47,493 nucleotides of DNA. It comes from Arminella tubonensis. GTDB taxonomy: Bacteria; Pseudomonadota; Alphaproteobacteria; Rhizobiales; Rhizobiaceae. Below are positions 1 through 8,843 of the stretch, in pieces; the first letter of the stretch is position 1, and the number at the start of each line of letters is the position of its first letter. The position numbers were made by a program, and so were the translations under genes. The stretch lies in contig NZ_PCDP01000070.1 in assembly GCF_003240585.1 (NCBI RefSeq), positions 1 through 47,493 of the forward strand. The letters are read 5' to 3'. The notes under the pieces are model-generated. The model was given only the letters and a program-made list of their open reading frames with translations, had not been told where the DNA came from and did not search any database.

Positions 1-86
1 CAACACCGCGCAAATGCCTCGGCTACAAGACACCCGCCGAAGTCTTCCGCCAGAAACTCCTCGCGCAGATCAGGCGTACCGGTTAG
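1..86 (+). mobile_element. 3' end of an IS30-like transposase (partial)
   Basis: The frame starting at base 3 reads TPRKCLGYKTPAEVFRQ and then a short tail to a TAG at 84-86. The TPRK-x-LGxKTPAEVF block is the usual C-terminal signature of IS30-family DDE transposases. Only the last 28 codons are inside the window, so it cannot be said whether the element is intact. It marks the left edge as insertion-sequence territory. Confidence 0.75.
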
Positions 87-134
87 CCTCCCAGAGCCCG
101 CAGGTCGCGGTTCGCCATGAACTCACAGCACTTC

Positions 135-1013
135 TCAACCGCGCTGGAAACGGTAGGATGTCCCATTTCGCTCGACATACCCTACCCCCGGATAGGTCCA
201 ATGGTAACCGAGCACCCGAAGCTTCTCGTTCGCCGCCTTGTCCAACATCGCCGCTCTGTTAGTCAGCGCGATTTCCGGTTCCGTGTCGAAGCCGAAATGC
301 CAGTGCGGGTTCTCGAAGGAGACGATGTCGTTCGGGATGACGTCGCCGGCGATGAGCAGATTTCCGTCGCCCGCCAGTTCCAGAGAGATGTGTCCGGGCG
401 TGTGACCGCGTGTGCTGACCACGTTCATGCCCGGCAGGATTTCGTCTCCAGGCTTCACCATCGTCAGCCTGCCCTTAACGGCGGAGAGATCGCGCTGGGC
501 GCCGCGCGCGAAGGCGTGCAGCGGTTCCGGCATCTTGGCCTCGTAGTCTGGATCCGTCCAGAACGCCAACTCGGCTTCGTTGACGTAGTAGCGCGCGTTC
601 GGAAACAGTAGCGATCCGTCGGCTTTCGTGGTTCCGCCCGAGTGGTCCGGATGGACGTGGGTGAAGACGACCTTGGTGATGGATGAGGGATGGACGCCGA
701 GCGAGGAAAGGTTTTTAGCGAGCCTGCCGTCGCTAGGCTGGAAATTCCCGCCTGCCCCGGTGTCTATCAGGATCAGATCGTCGCCGTGCTGGATGAGCGG
801 AATGTTTGTCTGTAGCGGAGCGCTGTCGGCGTCGCCGCCAAGCCGTCCGATATTGCTTCTGATTTCGTCAGGACTGCCGTCAGGCATGAGTATATCCGAC
901 GTCAGTGTAATGTAGCCGTCGCTGAGGACTGTGATGTCGAAGCTCCCATGGCGGAGCTTGTGAAAGCCGCCCGCGAGCACGCCCGGCGGGAGCGCATCCT
1001 TCTTTAAAGTCAT
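135..1013 (-). CDS. MBL-fold metallo-hydrolase
   Basis: A 292-residue cytoplasmic-looking hydrolase of the metallo-beta-lactamase superfamily. The zinc motif HVHPDHSGG lies near residue 118, followed by GHTPGHIS near residue 205 and AGDVI near residue 222, giving the ligands for a two-metal site. There is no signal peptide. Length and layout resemble the lactonase/organophosphate-hydrolase branch, but the substrate cannot be read from sequence. It is a single gene facing away from the IS remnant. The 122-base gap to the large kinase upstream contains GTGAG direct repeats at 1070-1094, so it probably belongs to the regulon described under that site. The ATG at 1013 is preceded by an AAGGAG-like stretch. 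Confidence 0.85.
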   Translation of the reverse strand: MTLKKDALPPGVLAGGFHKLRHGSFDITVLSDGYITLTSDILMPDGSPDEIRSNIGRLGGDADSAPLQTNIPLIQHGDDLILIDTGAGGNFQPSDGRLAKNLSSLGVHPSSITKVVFTHVHPDHSGGTTKADGSLLFPNARYYVNEAELAFWTDPDYEAKMPEPLHAFARGAQRDLSAVKGRLTMVKPGDEILPGMNVVSTRGHTPGHISLELAGDGNLLIAGDVIPNDIVSFENPHWHFGFDTEPEIALTNRAAMLDKAANEKLRVLGYHWTYPGVGYVERNGTSYRFQRG

Positions 1014-1069
1014 GTGGGTCTCCTTCGATCAGCTTCGAGGATCTTGCCGTCTCGAACGAAGAAAGGCGA

Positions 1070-1094
1070 GTGTGTTCCGGTGAGATGTTGTGAG
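1070..1094 (-). promoter_or_regulatory. GTGAG direct-repeat operator, site 1
   Basis: On the plus strand half-sites start at 1070 (GTGTG), 1080 (GTGAG) and 1090 (GTGAG), exactly 10 bases apart. Read in the sense of the leftward hydrolase gene it is CTCAC-N5-CTCAC, and the inner edge is 66 bases before the ATG. Directly downstream in that sense is GGAAC followed 15 bases later by CGTT, which resembles an alphaproteobacterial EcfG-type promoter with a short spacer. The repeat period suits tandem binding of a winged-helix protein. Confidence 0.5.
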
Positions 1095-1135
1095 AGCGAT
1101 CCCGGACGAGATGACGTCGGCGTTGCATACCTCCG

Positions 1136-4100
1136 TCATTCTGGCGCTGGATACGCGTCCCGCGCCGCCTTCAGCGTAAATGAGAAGACGCTCCCGTTCG
1201 GATCGTTCGGTGTCGCCCAGAGTCGTCCCCCATGGGCCTCGACTATCGACCGGCAGATTGAAAGCCCGATGCCGAGGCCGCCCGGCTTGGTGGTAAAGAA
1301 GGCGTCGAAGATTGCATTCGTCGTCGACGCATCCACGCCGGGTCCGCTGTCCGCGACCGCGACGACTATATTCCCGTCGCTCGGCTTTTCGGTGCGCACC
1401 TGCAGACGCCGCGGTCTGCTATCGGACGATGCTATTGCCTCCACTGCATTAAGGATCAGGTTGAGCACGACCTGCTGCAACTGGGTCCGATCGCCCACCG
1501 TCGATCCCGTGTTCGTACCCAGTTCGGTCTCCAGCCTAATGCCATGCCGCTGCAGCTCGCCACGGGTGAGGATTAGAACCCCCTCGATCATCGCGTTCAC
1601 GTCGACCTCGTCCATTGCCAATGGAGACTTCCTAGCCAGCGCGCGGATGCTCGTGATGACGTCTCCGGCGCGGTGGCCGTCCCGAATGATCCTCTCGGCC
1701 GCCTGGCGGGCCTCGCCGACGTCGAGCTGGTCGTCGCTAAGCCAGCGCAAACAGGTCGCGGCGTTCATCACGATGGCCATCAAGGGTTGGTTGACCTCGT
1801 GCGCGATCGACGCCGTGAGTTCGCCCAACGCCGTCAGTCGACCAGCGCGGGCCAGCAGTTCGTGAGCCTCCTCGATCCTTTTGAGGTCGTCGATGTCCGT
1901 ATTGGTGCCGTACCATTTGAGAATGTTACCATGCTCGTCGCGCATGGGCGTGGCACGAATTAGAAAGGAGCGTGCCACCCCGTCGAAGCGGACTAGACGC
2001 CCTTCGATTTCGCCGGCTTGACCAGACGCTAGGGCCTGCGCCCATTTTTGAGCGACTTTTTGAACGTCGTCGGGGTGTATCGAACGCGCCCAGCCGCTGT
2101 CGAGCGATTCATCCGGCGGTATCCCGGTGAAGTCGTGCCATTGCTTGTTAAACACCAGCATCGACCCATCCGGCCGGCTGTTCCATGCCAGTGCGGGGAT
2201 CATATCGTACGACAGTCGAAGTTCTTCGGCTGCACGTCGGGCGCGCTCGTGCGTTTCCTGTGCCTCGCGAAAGAGGGCCGCGTTCTCAAGCGAGATCGCT
2301 GCCTGGGACGCGAGGAGCTGAAGTACGGCCACCTGGTCCTGGGTGAACAGGTGGGATGACAGGCCGTTCTCGAGATAGAGCACTCCGACCAGTTGCTTCT
2401 GCTTCACAAGCGGAAGGCAGAGAATCGAGCTCGAACCAGTCTCTTCCACGTAGGGGTCGGACGAAAACAGCTCGGCGCTCCGGGCGTCGTCAAGGATGAC
2501 GACCTCCTGCGTCCTGGTCACGTAGGTTAGGATCGTCTCCGGAAGCGCCCGCTCGAAACCCTCGAGCTTGACCGAGACACCCTCGTCATCGGTTAGCGCT
2601 TCGGCGACGATGCGCATTTCTCCTCCTTTCGGAAGGAGCAGCAGTCCGCGGACCGCACCGGAATGCTCGACCACAGTGATCATCAGACGCTCGACGAGGC
2701 GCTCGAGAACGATCTCGCCGGAAACGGCCTGGGACATCGATAGTACGGCGGCTATATCAAGATGCTGCGCCTCGGAGCCGAGTGAGGTTCTTTTGCCGTT
2801 GACGTCCGGGTTCAGACCCGGATTTTCGAGATCGAGCTGCCGGACCTTTCCGTTCGCACCCCACGCCAGATAGCAGGAGCGCGCGTCGCGCAGGAAGGCG
2901 GTCGCGCTAGTCTTCAGGTTGCGCTCTGAGCAAAACCGCGAAGCCAGTTCGTTTGCCATGGCTTCGTTCTGGATGAAGCCGTACTGCCTCGCCGCACGAA
3001 CCGCTTCTTCGTAGAACCCAAGGGCCTCCATGTCGCGGCTTTCCAGCCGTGCCACTTCTGCGGCCACGAGGGCACGACGGTTCCCATGATTCTCGGGGCC
3101 GCTCTCGGCCCAGGCGTCGATCTGCTTCTGGTGCTGCCTTATCGCTTGGAAGTGTTCTCGTGGATCGTCGCCGGCTGCGACCTCGCAGACGGCTGCATGG
3201 ATCAGCGCGGCGTAGAAATGGTATTCGGCGATGTCGATGAAAGACCTGGTGGCCCGCACCACGCTGCGAGCTTCGTGCTCGGCTTCGATCGCCGAAGCGT
3301 AGTCGCCCGCGACGTACCGCGCTTGCATCTGTTGGATCCAATACCAAGCAAGCGGGAGGATCAGTTGCGCGCCCGCGTCCTGCAGATGCTGCTGGTACAA
3401 ATCCTTGTCTGGAAGCACGGAGCCTCCCGGCGCCTCCGGACCGTCGAGGCCGCGCAGCTCCCGAACAAGAAGTAGCTGGCCAATCGCCGCGTCCGCAGCA
3501 AGGCTGAAGCCCGTCTTTCGCGCCGATGCCAGGAAATGTTCGGCCTCCTCCTCCACCAGTGCCAGGTCGGCGCCTGCGACCAATAGGTGCGAAACCAGCA
3601 TTTGCGCGGTCGTGACGATAAACACCAGGTCGCCCGCCGCGACGCCAACTTGGATCGCTTTCCGGCTGAACGTCTCCGATATGCGAAGGTGTTTCTTCCA
3701 GGGAACGACGAAGCAGGCGTAGCAGGTGTACGTTCGCGTCTTGAAGCGGTCCATCCCGAGCTCGTCGACCAGTGCGAGGCCCACATCACCGAAGCGGCCG
3801 CCGGAATCGTAGTCCCCGAAACGAAGGCCCAGCGCCACCATGATCGAAACGTAGGCATAAGCGGAGGCGTCGCAATTGCCGTGCTGCAGACTGAGCGAGA
3901 CCATCTGCGTGTAGATGAGGTCTTCGAGATTGCTGTCGGTCAGGATGGCCGGAAGGATCGTGTATGCGAGGACGTCCATCGCGGCGAGCCAGTCGGGGTC
4001 CGTCATTCTTGGGAGGTCCTTGAGCCGTTCGATAGGACGGCCCGCGAGTAATCCGCGCAACGTCTCGATGTCCGCCCGCAGCTCCTGTTCGGTCGGATGT

Positions 4101-6658
4101 GGAGGCCACTCGATGCCGAAGTCGCGAAGATAAGCGAGAGCGACCTCGACGGCCTTCGCCTGATCTCCGAGCGTGACGTAAAGCGACGACCGCAGGCGCA
4201 CGACCGCCGCGCCGTCTACGCGGTTCCCAGCACGCACCGATAGCTCGAGAAGATGGTCGTCGGCGACCGCGTGATCGCCGGTCAGGTATTCGCATTCCGC
4301 CCGCTGGATTTCGAGTGCGAATACGAGGTCATACCGCGTCTCCCAGTGCGACGGTTTTAGGAGGCCCAGGCCTGCGCGGAAATATCTCAGCGCAGAGGGA
4401 TAGGCGACGGACGTCTTTGCGCGGATTCCGGCCTCGAGGAAGAGTCCAGCGACCTGCTCGCGTTCGTCGTCGTCGGAGACCAGTCCGAGTCCTCGTCCGA
4501 ATTGGTCGATGACCTCGAATATGCGGTCTCGAACAACCGCCGGGACCAGGTTCGACATCAGAGCCCGGCCGATCTCGATATGAACGATCGGCCTTTCGGA
4601 CTCCGGCACCAGCAGGTAGGCTGCTTCCTGCACCCTGTCATGCGCGAACATGAAGGCGTCGTCGACGCGCAGCAGGAACCGTGATTGAACTGCCTCCCAC
4701 AAGATCGCGACGATCTGCCTTCTGGGCTTGCCGGATGCGATGCTCAATGTCGTCAGCGACGCTCCGGTCCCGAGGCAGGCCAGCAGTTTGACCGTCTCCA
4801 GCGTCAGACGAGGAAGGCGCCTCAAGTTAGACGCCACGAACTCGGCGACATTGTCGGCTATGCGGGTGTTCCGGATACGGTCGGCATCCCATCGCCACCT
4901 GCCCGTGTCTGAATCGTACCATACCAGCCCCTCCTCCTCCAATGAGGACAGGAACTGCAGGACGAAGAAGGGATTTCCTTCCGTCTTGTCGACGACGATT
5001 CTCGCCAGGGACCTGACGGCGTCGGGGTCCGATCTGAGCATGTGGCCCAGCATATGTTCGAGGTCCAGGGGCGCCAATGGACCAAGTCTCAATTCCTGAA
5101 GCGCGTCGCGATTGTCCCGTATCGCTTTGCGCGTTGCGCTGAACGGATGTTCTGGTGGAACCTCGTCGTCGCGGTAGGCGCAGATGAGAAGCAGGTTTCT
5201 AACGTCTGGATCCAGAGTGAGCGTTTCGACAAGCTCGATGGTGGCTGCGTCCAGCCACTGCACGTCGTCGATGAACAATGCCAACGGTCTGTCGGGACGC
5301 GCAAAAACTGCAAGGAAGCGACGGAAGACGAGATGAAAACGTGCCTTGGCCTCGTGGGGCTGAAGATCGGGAGCTGGCGGCGGCTCGTCGATGACCAGGG
5401 CAAGTTCCGGAACGAGATTGATCATAAGCTGGCCGTTCGGCCCCAGGGCTTCGACAAGTTCCCTCCGCCAGCGCTCCAGGTCGGCGTCGCCGGAACCCAG
5501 AATCTGACGGACAAGACCTCGGAACGCCTGCGCGATCGTCGCGTAGGGAATGTCGCGTGTGTACTGGTCGAACTTGCCGGATGCGAACAGGCCGCCGGTT
5601 TGCAGTGACTTCCGCAGCTCATGCACGACGGAGGATTTTCCGACGCCGGCCGGGCCGGAAACCAGCACCACTTCGGTAGCGCCTCGCGATTTCACCCGGT
5701 CGAATGCCGCCCTGATGGCGCCTGTCTGACGTGATCGGCCATACAGTCCTTCAGGAACTCGAAGACGATCTGCAGCGTCGCTGGAGGCCGCTTCGAACTC
5801 TTCGATGCGACCGGTCGAATTCCAACTGTCGAGGCAGCGCCGGAGATCGGCCTCGAGACCCGCCGCGGTCTGGTATCGGTCCTCCGGCCTTTTGGCGAGG
5901 AGCTTGAGGACGATACGCTCCAACACGGGCGGGACGGTCTCGTTTCGCTGATGAAGAGGGATCGGCCGCCGCGCGACGTGCGCATGCACCCATTCCACTG
6001 CATCGGCTGCCACGAACGGCAGTTCGCCTGTCAGTATCTCGTAGAGGACCACGCCAAGGGCGTACAGATCGCTACGGGCGTCCACCGACCGCTTGATGCG
6101 GCCGGTCTGTTCAGGGGCGATGTAGGGCAGCGAATTCAGCTCGCCGCGCTGATAACCTCCCGACGCTTCGCCGTCGTCCCCCTCGAGGCCGAAGCCGGTA
6201 AGCCACACCATTCCGGAGGTGTCGGCAAGCACGTTTGCGGGTCTGATATCCTTGTGAATGACGCTCCGAGCGTGGGCCTTACTCAGGGCGGTGGCGGCAT
6301 TGACCGCGACGGAGAGGACGATCCCGGTATCGAGGGCATTTTCGCCGGAGTTGCTCAAAGGCATGCCGCCGCCGTCTGTCAGCACAAGATAGGTCTGGCC
6401 CTCGCGGCGCTCGAGAGCGATCGGTTTCGCCGCCCAGTCGGGCTCGAGGCGATCGGTCAGAAGCATTTCACGTTCGAGCCGCTGCAGGCCTCTATTCGAG
6501 GGTTCGGTCGAAACCAACGCCTTTATGAGTACGGAGTCGTCCCCATCCCCTGAGATGCCGCGGTAAAGAACGAAGCGGCCGTCCTCTTGTAGAAGCTGCC
6601 GCTGGTATCGAGACATGTCCATCACGATGCTCCGATCGGCCTTGCTACGAGCCGGCAC
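1136..6658 (-). CDS. Ser/Thr kinase-AAA ATPase-GAF-PAS-sensor histidine kinase
   Basis: A 1840-residue multidomain sensor. Residues about 15-280 form a protein-kinase-like domain with HKDIRPANVL in the catalytic loop, but the DFG position reads GFG, so the metal-binding Asp is missing and phosphotransfer there is doubtful. An AAA/STAND ATPase follows with Walker A GPAGVGKS (near residue 340) and Walker B LALFIDDVQWLD. A long helical (TPR-like) middle leads to a GAF domain (about 1285-1440), a PAS domain (about 1465-1590), a HisKA helix with SIAHEVNQP (His near 1619) and a HATPase_c domain with DSGPGVD and GIGLSICRS. No response regulator is adjacent. The architecture is known in rhizobia as the trifunctional kinase. 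An alternative start is the Met near residue 15. It is probably soluble, as no membrane segments are evident. Confidence 0.9.
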   Translation of the reverse strand: MPARSKADRSIVMDMSRYQRQLLQEDGRFVLYRGISGDGDDSVLIKALVSTEPSNRGLQRLEREMLLTDRLEPDWAAKPIALERREGQTYLVLTDGGGMPLSNSGENALDTGIVLSVAVNAATALSKAHARSVIHKDIRPANVLADTSGMVWLTGFGLEGDDGEASGGYQRGELNSLPYIAPEQTGRIKRSVDARSDLYALGVVLYEILTGELPFVAADAVEWVHAHVARRPIPLHQRNETVPPVLERIVLKLLAKRPEDRYQTAAGLEADLRRCLDSWNSTGRIEEFEAASSDAADRLRVPEGLYGRSRQTGAIRAAFDRVKSRGATEVVLVSGPAGVGKSSVVHELRKSLQTGGLFASGKFDQYTRDIPYATIAQAFRGLVRQILGSGDADLERWRRELVEALGPNGQLMINLVPELALVIDEPPPAPDLQPHEAKARFHLVFRRFLAVFARPDRPLALFIDDVQWLDAATIELVETLTLDPDVRNLLLICAYRDDEVPPEHPFSATRKAIRDNRDALQELRLGPLAPLDLEHMLGHMLRSDPDAVRSLARIVVDKTEGNPFFVLQFLSSLEEEGLVWYDSDTGRWRWDADRIRNTRIADNVAEFVASNLRRLPRLTLETVKLLACLGTGASLTTLSIASGKPRRQIVAILWEAVQSRFLLRVDDAFMFAHDRVQEAAYLLVPESERPIVHIEIGRALMSNLVPAVVRDRIFEVIDQFGRGLGLVSDDDEREQVAGLFLEAGIRAKTSVAYPSALRYFRAGLGLLKPSHWETRYDLVFALEIQRAECEYLTGDHAVADDHLLELSVRAGNRVDGAAVVRLRSSLYVTLGDQAKAVEVALAYLRDFGIEWPPHPTEQELRADIETLRGLLAGRPIERLKDLPRMTDPDWLAAMDVLAYTILPAILTDSNLEDLIYTQMVSLSLQHGNCDASAYAYVSIMVALGLRFGDYDSGGRFGDVGLALVDELGMDRFKTRTYTCYACFVVPWKKHLRISETFSRKAIQVGVAAGDLVFIVTTAQMLVSHLLVAGADLALVEEEAEHFLASARKTGFSLAADAAIGQLLLVRELRGLDGPEAPGGSVLPDKDLYQQHLQDAGAQLILPLAWYWIQQMQARYVAGDYASAIEAEHEARSVVRATRSFIDIAEYHFYAALIHAAVCEVAAGDDPREHFQAIRQHQKQIDAWAESGPENHGNRRALVAAEVARLESRDMEALGFYEEAVRAARQYGFIQNEAMANELASRFCSERNLKTSATAFLRDARSCYLAWGANGKVRQLDLENPGLNPDVNGKRTSLGSEAQHLDIAAVLSMSQAVSGEIVLERLVERLMITVVEHSGAVRGLLLLPKGGEMRIVAEALTDDEGVSVKLEGFERALPETILTYVTRTQEVVILDDARSAELFSSDPYVEETGSSSILCLPLVKQKQLVGVLYLENGLSSHLFTQDQVAVLQLLASQAAISLENAALFREAQETHERARRAAEELRLSYDMIPALAWNSRPDGSMLVFNKQWHDFTGIPPDESLDSGWARSIHPDDVQKVAQKWAQALASGQAGEIEGRLVRFDGVARSFLIRATPMRDEHGNILKWYGTNTDIDDLKRIEEAHELLARAGRLTALGELTASIAHEVNQPLMAIVMNAATCLRWLSDDQLDVGEARQAAERIIRDGHRAGDVITSIRALARKSPLAMDEVDVNAMIEGVLILTRGELQRHGIRLETELGTNTGSTVGDRTQLQQVVLNLILNAVEAIASSDSRPRRLQVRTEKPSDGNIVVAVADSGPGVDASTTNAIFDAFFTTKPGGLGIGLSICRSIVEAHGGRLWATPNDPNGSVFSFTLKAARDAYPAPE

Positions 6659-6781
6659 GTGATCCTAGAACAATCGATGATGGCGATGCAAAAAAATTCC
6701 GGGGTCGGCGAAGAAGAGGCTAGGCCTGTATCTGCGCCGAGCCACCGTCCGCAAGAGTTCCGGCCCTCAGCCCTTCCATTT

Positions 6782-7750
6782 TCAGCCTTTGATGAATGCC
6801 AATATGTCCGGGTTTAGCACCTCCGGATGGGTCGACAGCATCCCATGCGGATATCCGTCGTAGGTCTTCAGAGTTCCGTTCTTCAGCAGCTTGACCGACA
6901 GCAGCGCGGCGTCCTTGTAGGGGACGATCTGATCATCGGTGCCATGCATGACGAATACCGGCACCTCGATCTTCTTCAAGTCTTCGGTGAAGTCCGTCTC
7001 CGAGAACGCCTTGATGCATTCGTAGTGGGCGTTCGCGGCGCCCATCATGCCTTGCCGCCACCAGTTGTCGATCAGCCCCTGCGAGATCTTGGCGTCAGTG
7101 CGGTTGAACCCATAGAAAGGGCCGGTCGGAACGTCGATGTAGAACTGCGCCCGGTTCGCGGCGAGCGCCTTGCGAAGCCCGTCGAACACCTCGATCGGCA
7201 GGCCGCCGGGGTTCTTGTCCGACTTCAGCATGACGGGAGGGACGGCGCCCGCGATCACCGCCTTTGCCACCCTGCCCGGTTTCGCCCGCGCGACGTAATG
7301 CACGACTTCGCCGCCTCCGGTCGAGTGGCCGATATGGACCGCCTTTTTCAGATCCAGCGCCTCCGCCACTTCAGCGACGTCGGCTGCGTAGGTGTCCATC
7401 TCATGGCCAGTCCGGCTCTGCGAGGAACGGCCATGGCCGCGGCGGTCATGGGCGATGACCCTGAATCCTTCTCCGAGGAAGAACAGCATCTGATTGTCCC
7501 AGTCGTCGCCGCTGAGCGGCCATCCATGATGGAAGACGATCGGCTGCGCGTCCTTCGGACCCCAGTCCTTGTAGAAGATCTCTGTTCCGTCCTTCACTTT
7601 CACAGTACCCATGAACTTGTTCTCCGTTGTTGTTTGTTTCGATCTGGCGGCGGCTGAGGCCGATGGACCGGCGGCCATCGCCAATGCGGCGACGGATCCT
7701 CCAAGAAGGGCGTCTCGTCTCGTTAGGAAAATAGCCGACGTCGATGTCAT
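6782..7750 (-). CDS. Exported alpha/beta hydrolase, non-haem haloperoxidase-like
   Basis: The start at 7750 gives 322 residues beginning with MTSTSAIFLTRRDALLGG and a hydrophobic stretch ending in Ala-x-Ala, a twin-arginine-like or Sec signal. The mature part is a classical alpha/beta hydrolase: oxyanion region HHGWPLSGDDW, nucleophile elbow GHSTGGG, acid in HGTDDQIVP and a C-terminal catalytic His in YPHGMLSTHP. These features match the cofactor-free chloroperoxidase/arylesterase group. The frame continues upstream to 7828, but the arginine-rich extra residues look non-coding. The gene stands alone, between the giant kinase and the DUF302 gene. Physiological substrate unknown. Confidence 0.85.
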   Translation of the reverse strand: MTSTSAIFLTRRDALLGGSVAALAMAAGPSASAAARSKQTTTENKFMGTVKVKDGTEIFYKDWGPKDAQPIVFHHGWPLSGDDWDNQMLFFLGEGFRVIAHDRRGHGRSSQSRTGHEMDTYAADVAEVAEALDLKKAVHIGHSTGGGEVVHYVARAKPGRVAKAVIAGAVPPVMLKSDKNPGGLPIEVFDGLRKALAANRAQFYIDVPTGPFYGFNRTDAKISQGLIDNWWRQGMMGAANAHYECIKAFSETDFTEDLKKIEVPVFVMHGTDDQIVPYKDAALLSVKLLKNGTLKTYDGYPHGMLSTHPEVLNPDILAFIKG

Positions 7751-7962
7751 CTGAGCGATTCTCTGCGAATTGACGAATGACGCACGGGAGCGGCGCCGGC
7801 GGTGGTGATATGGTGGCCCTTCGCGCATGCCGGCCGCTTGCCATCAAACCGCGTGATTGTCGCGGTTCGATCGAGGCCGGTCTTTCGAAAAAGTCCGGTC
7901 TGGATGTTGGCGGCGGCCGACGAGGTCGCCTCCGTTCAATTCTAGCATCGCCGCGGTCACCT

Positions 7963-8373
7963 TCAGTCGGGAGTCTTGGTCGGACAAGCCCCACAGGCCT
8001 CGTCCGCGATCGCCTGCTGGATAGCATCATATCGGGCCGCGACTTCGCGCTTGACCCCAAGCTCTTCGAACATCTCCGCCATGGGGTGGAAGGCGACCGC
8101 CGAATTGTGCCCAGGCAGCTCCCGGATAAGAACTCGTAGTGGGAGGTCGAGCGCGGTCAGCGGTGTCTCCAGCATTACTGGCGTCCCGGCCTTCGGATTG
8201 CCGTAGACAAGCACGCGCGTCTCGGGCATCGACAGCCCGTTTTCCCGTGCGGCCTTCGCATGATCGATCTCCGTGAAGATCGTCATCCCAGCCTTTCCGA
8301 TCGCTTTCCTGACCGTTCCCAGCGTCTCCCCGAAGTCGTGGATCGTGCGGTGCTCGGCGGGTTTCGAATACAT
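7963..8373 (-). CDS. DUF302 family protein
   Basis: A 136-residue protein with the DUF302 pattern: an N-terminal strand leading to a long helix, a central RVLVYGNPKAGTPVM block and LPLRVLIRE further on. There is no signal peptide. The C-terminus carries an extra Cys pair (CGAC), unusual for the family core and possibly metal- or redox-active. The ATG at 8373 has a strong GAGAGGAG ribosome site. It lies 12 bases downstream of the DUF983 gene and was probably its operon partner. The biochemical role of DUF302 is not established. Confidence 0.85.
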   Translation of the reverse strand: MYSKPAEHRTIHDFGETLGTVRKAIGKAGMTIFTEIDHAKAARENGLSMPETRVLVYGNPKAGTPVMLETPLTALDLPLRVLIRELPGHNSAVAFHPMAEMFEELGVKREVAARYDAIQQAIADEACGACPTKTPD

Positions 8374-8385
8374 GCGTAGCTCCTC

Positions 8386-8778
8386 TCAGTCGCGATTGGC
8401 TTCATCCTGCCGGGAAAGCTTCCCCTCCTCGGCCTTGTAGAAATACTGGCTGGCGACAAGCCACCCCTTGAGAGGGCGCAAGGGCCGAATGCACGTCAGG
8501 ATCATGAATGGTCCCGTCACGAAGATCTGGGTCCAGATCGACGCCTGGTGGGCGACTGCAAGCCAGACCGAAAGCAAAACCGTTGGGACGCATGCGAAGC
8601 AAATCACGAAGAACGCGGGCCCGTCGGCGGGGTCGGCGAACGAATAGTCGAGGCCGCAGACCTCGCACTCCTTGCGCTAGGTAAGGAAGCCGTCGAACAG
8701 GCGACCCCGGCCGCATCGGGGGCACAGCCCGCGGACGCCGGTCCTGAGCGGCGACAACGGCGGATATTCATCATCCAT
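8386..8778 (-). pseudogene. DUF983 membrane protein with an in-frame amber stop
   Basis: Reading leftward from the ATG at 8778 gives a DUF983 protein: a zinc-ribbon-like CPRCGRGRLF, then CEVCGLDY, then two hydrophobic segments around VICFACVPTVLLSVWLAV and IFVTGPFMILTCI. The frame is continuous for 131 codons apart from one TAG at 8677-8679, between FDGFLT and RKECEVCG, where relatives continue without a gap. No frameshift is involved. A 73-codon downstream piece could in theory restart at the Met at 8607, but it would lack the Cys motifs. Either this is a recent nonsense mutation or the stop is suppressed. The gene heads the DUF302 operon. Confidence 0.75.
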
Positions 8779-8793
8779 TCGCGCCTCCAGTTA

Positions 8794-8818
8794 GGTGCGT
8801 TTCCGGCATTAACGCACC
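8794..8818. promoter_or_regulatory. 8-bp inverted repeat in a divergent promoter
   Basis: GGTGCGTT at 8794-8801 and its exact complement AACGCACC at 8811-8818 are separated by 9 bases. They lie in the 65-base gap between the DUF983 gene (leftward) and the GAF-PAS kinase (rightward). The size and position fit a dimeric repressor operator that could act on both genes. No regulator can be assigned. Confidence 0.35.
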
Positions 8819-8843
8819 GGCTTCATCCCCTGTCGAGAAGCAT

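Noticed and set aside
3049..4295. Long arginine-rich open frames on both strands inside the giant kinase gene
   Set aside because: They are GC-rich shadow frames of the 1840-residue protein with no domain similarity.
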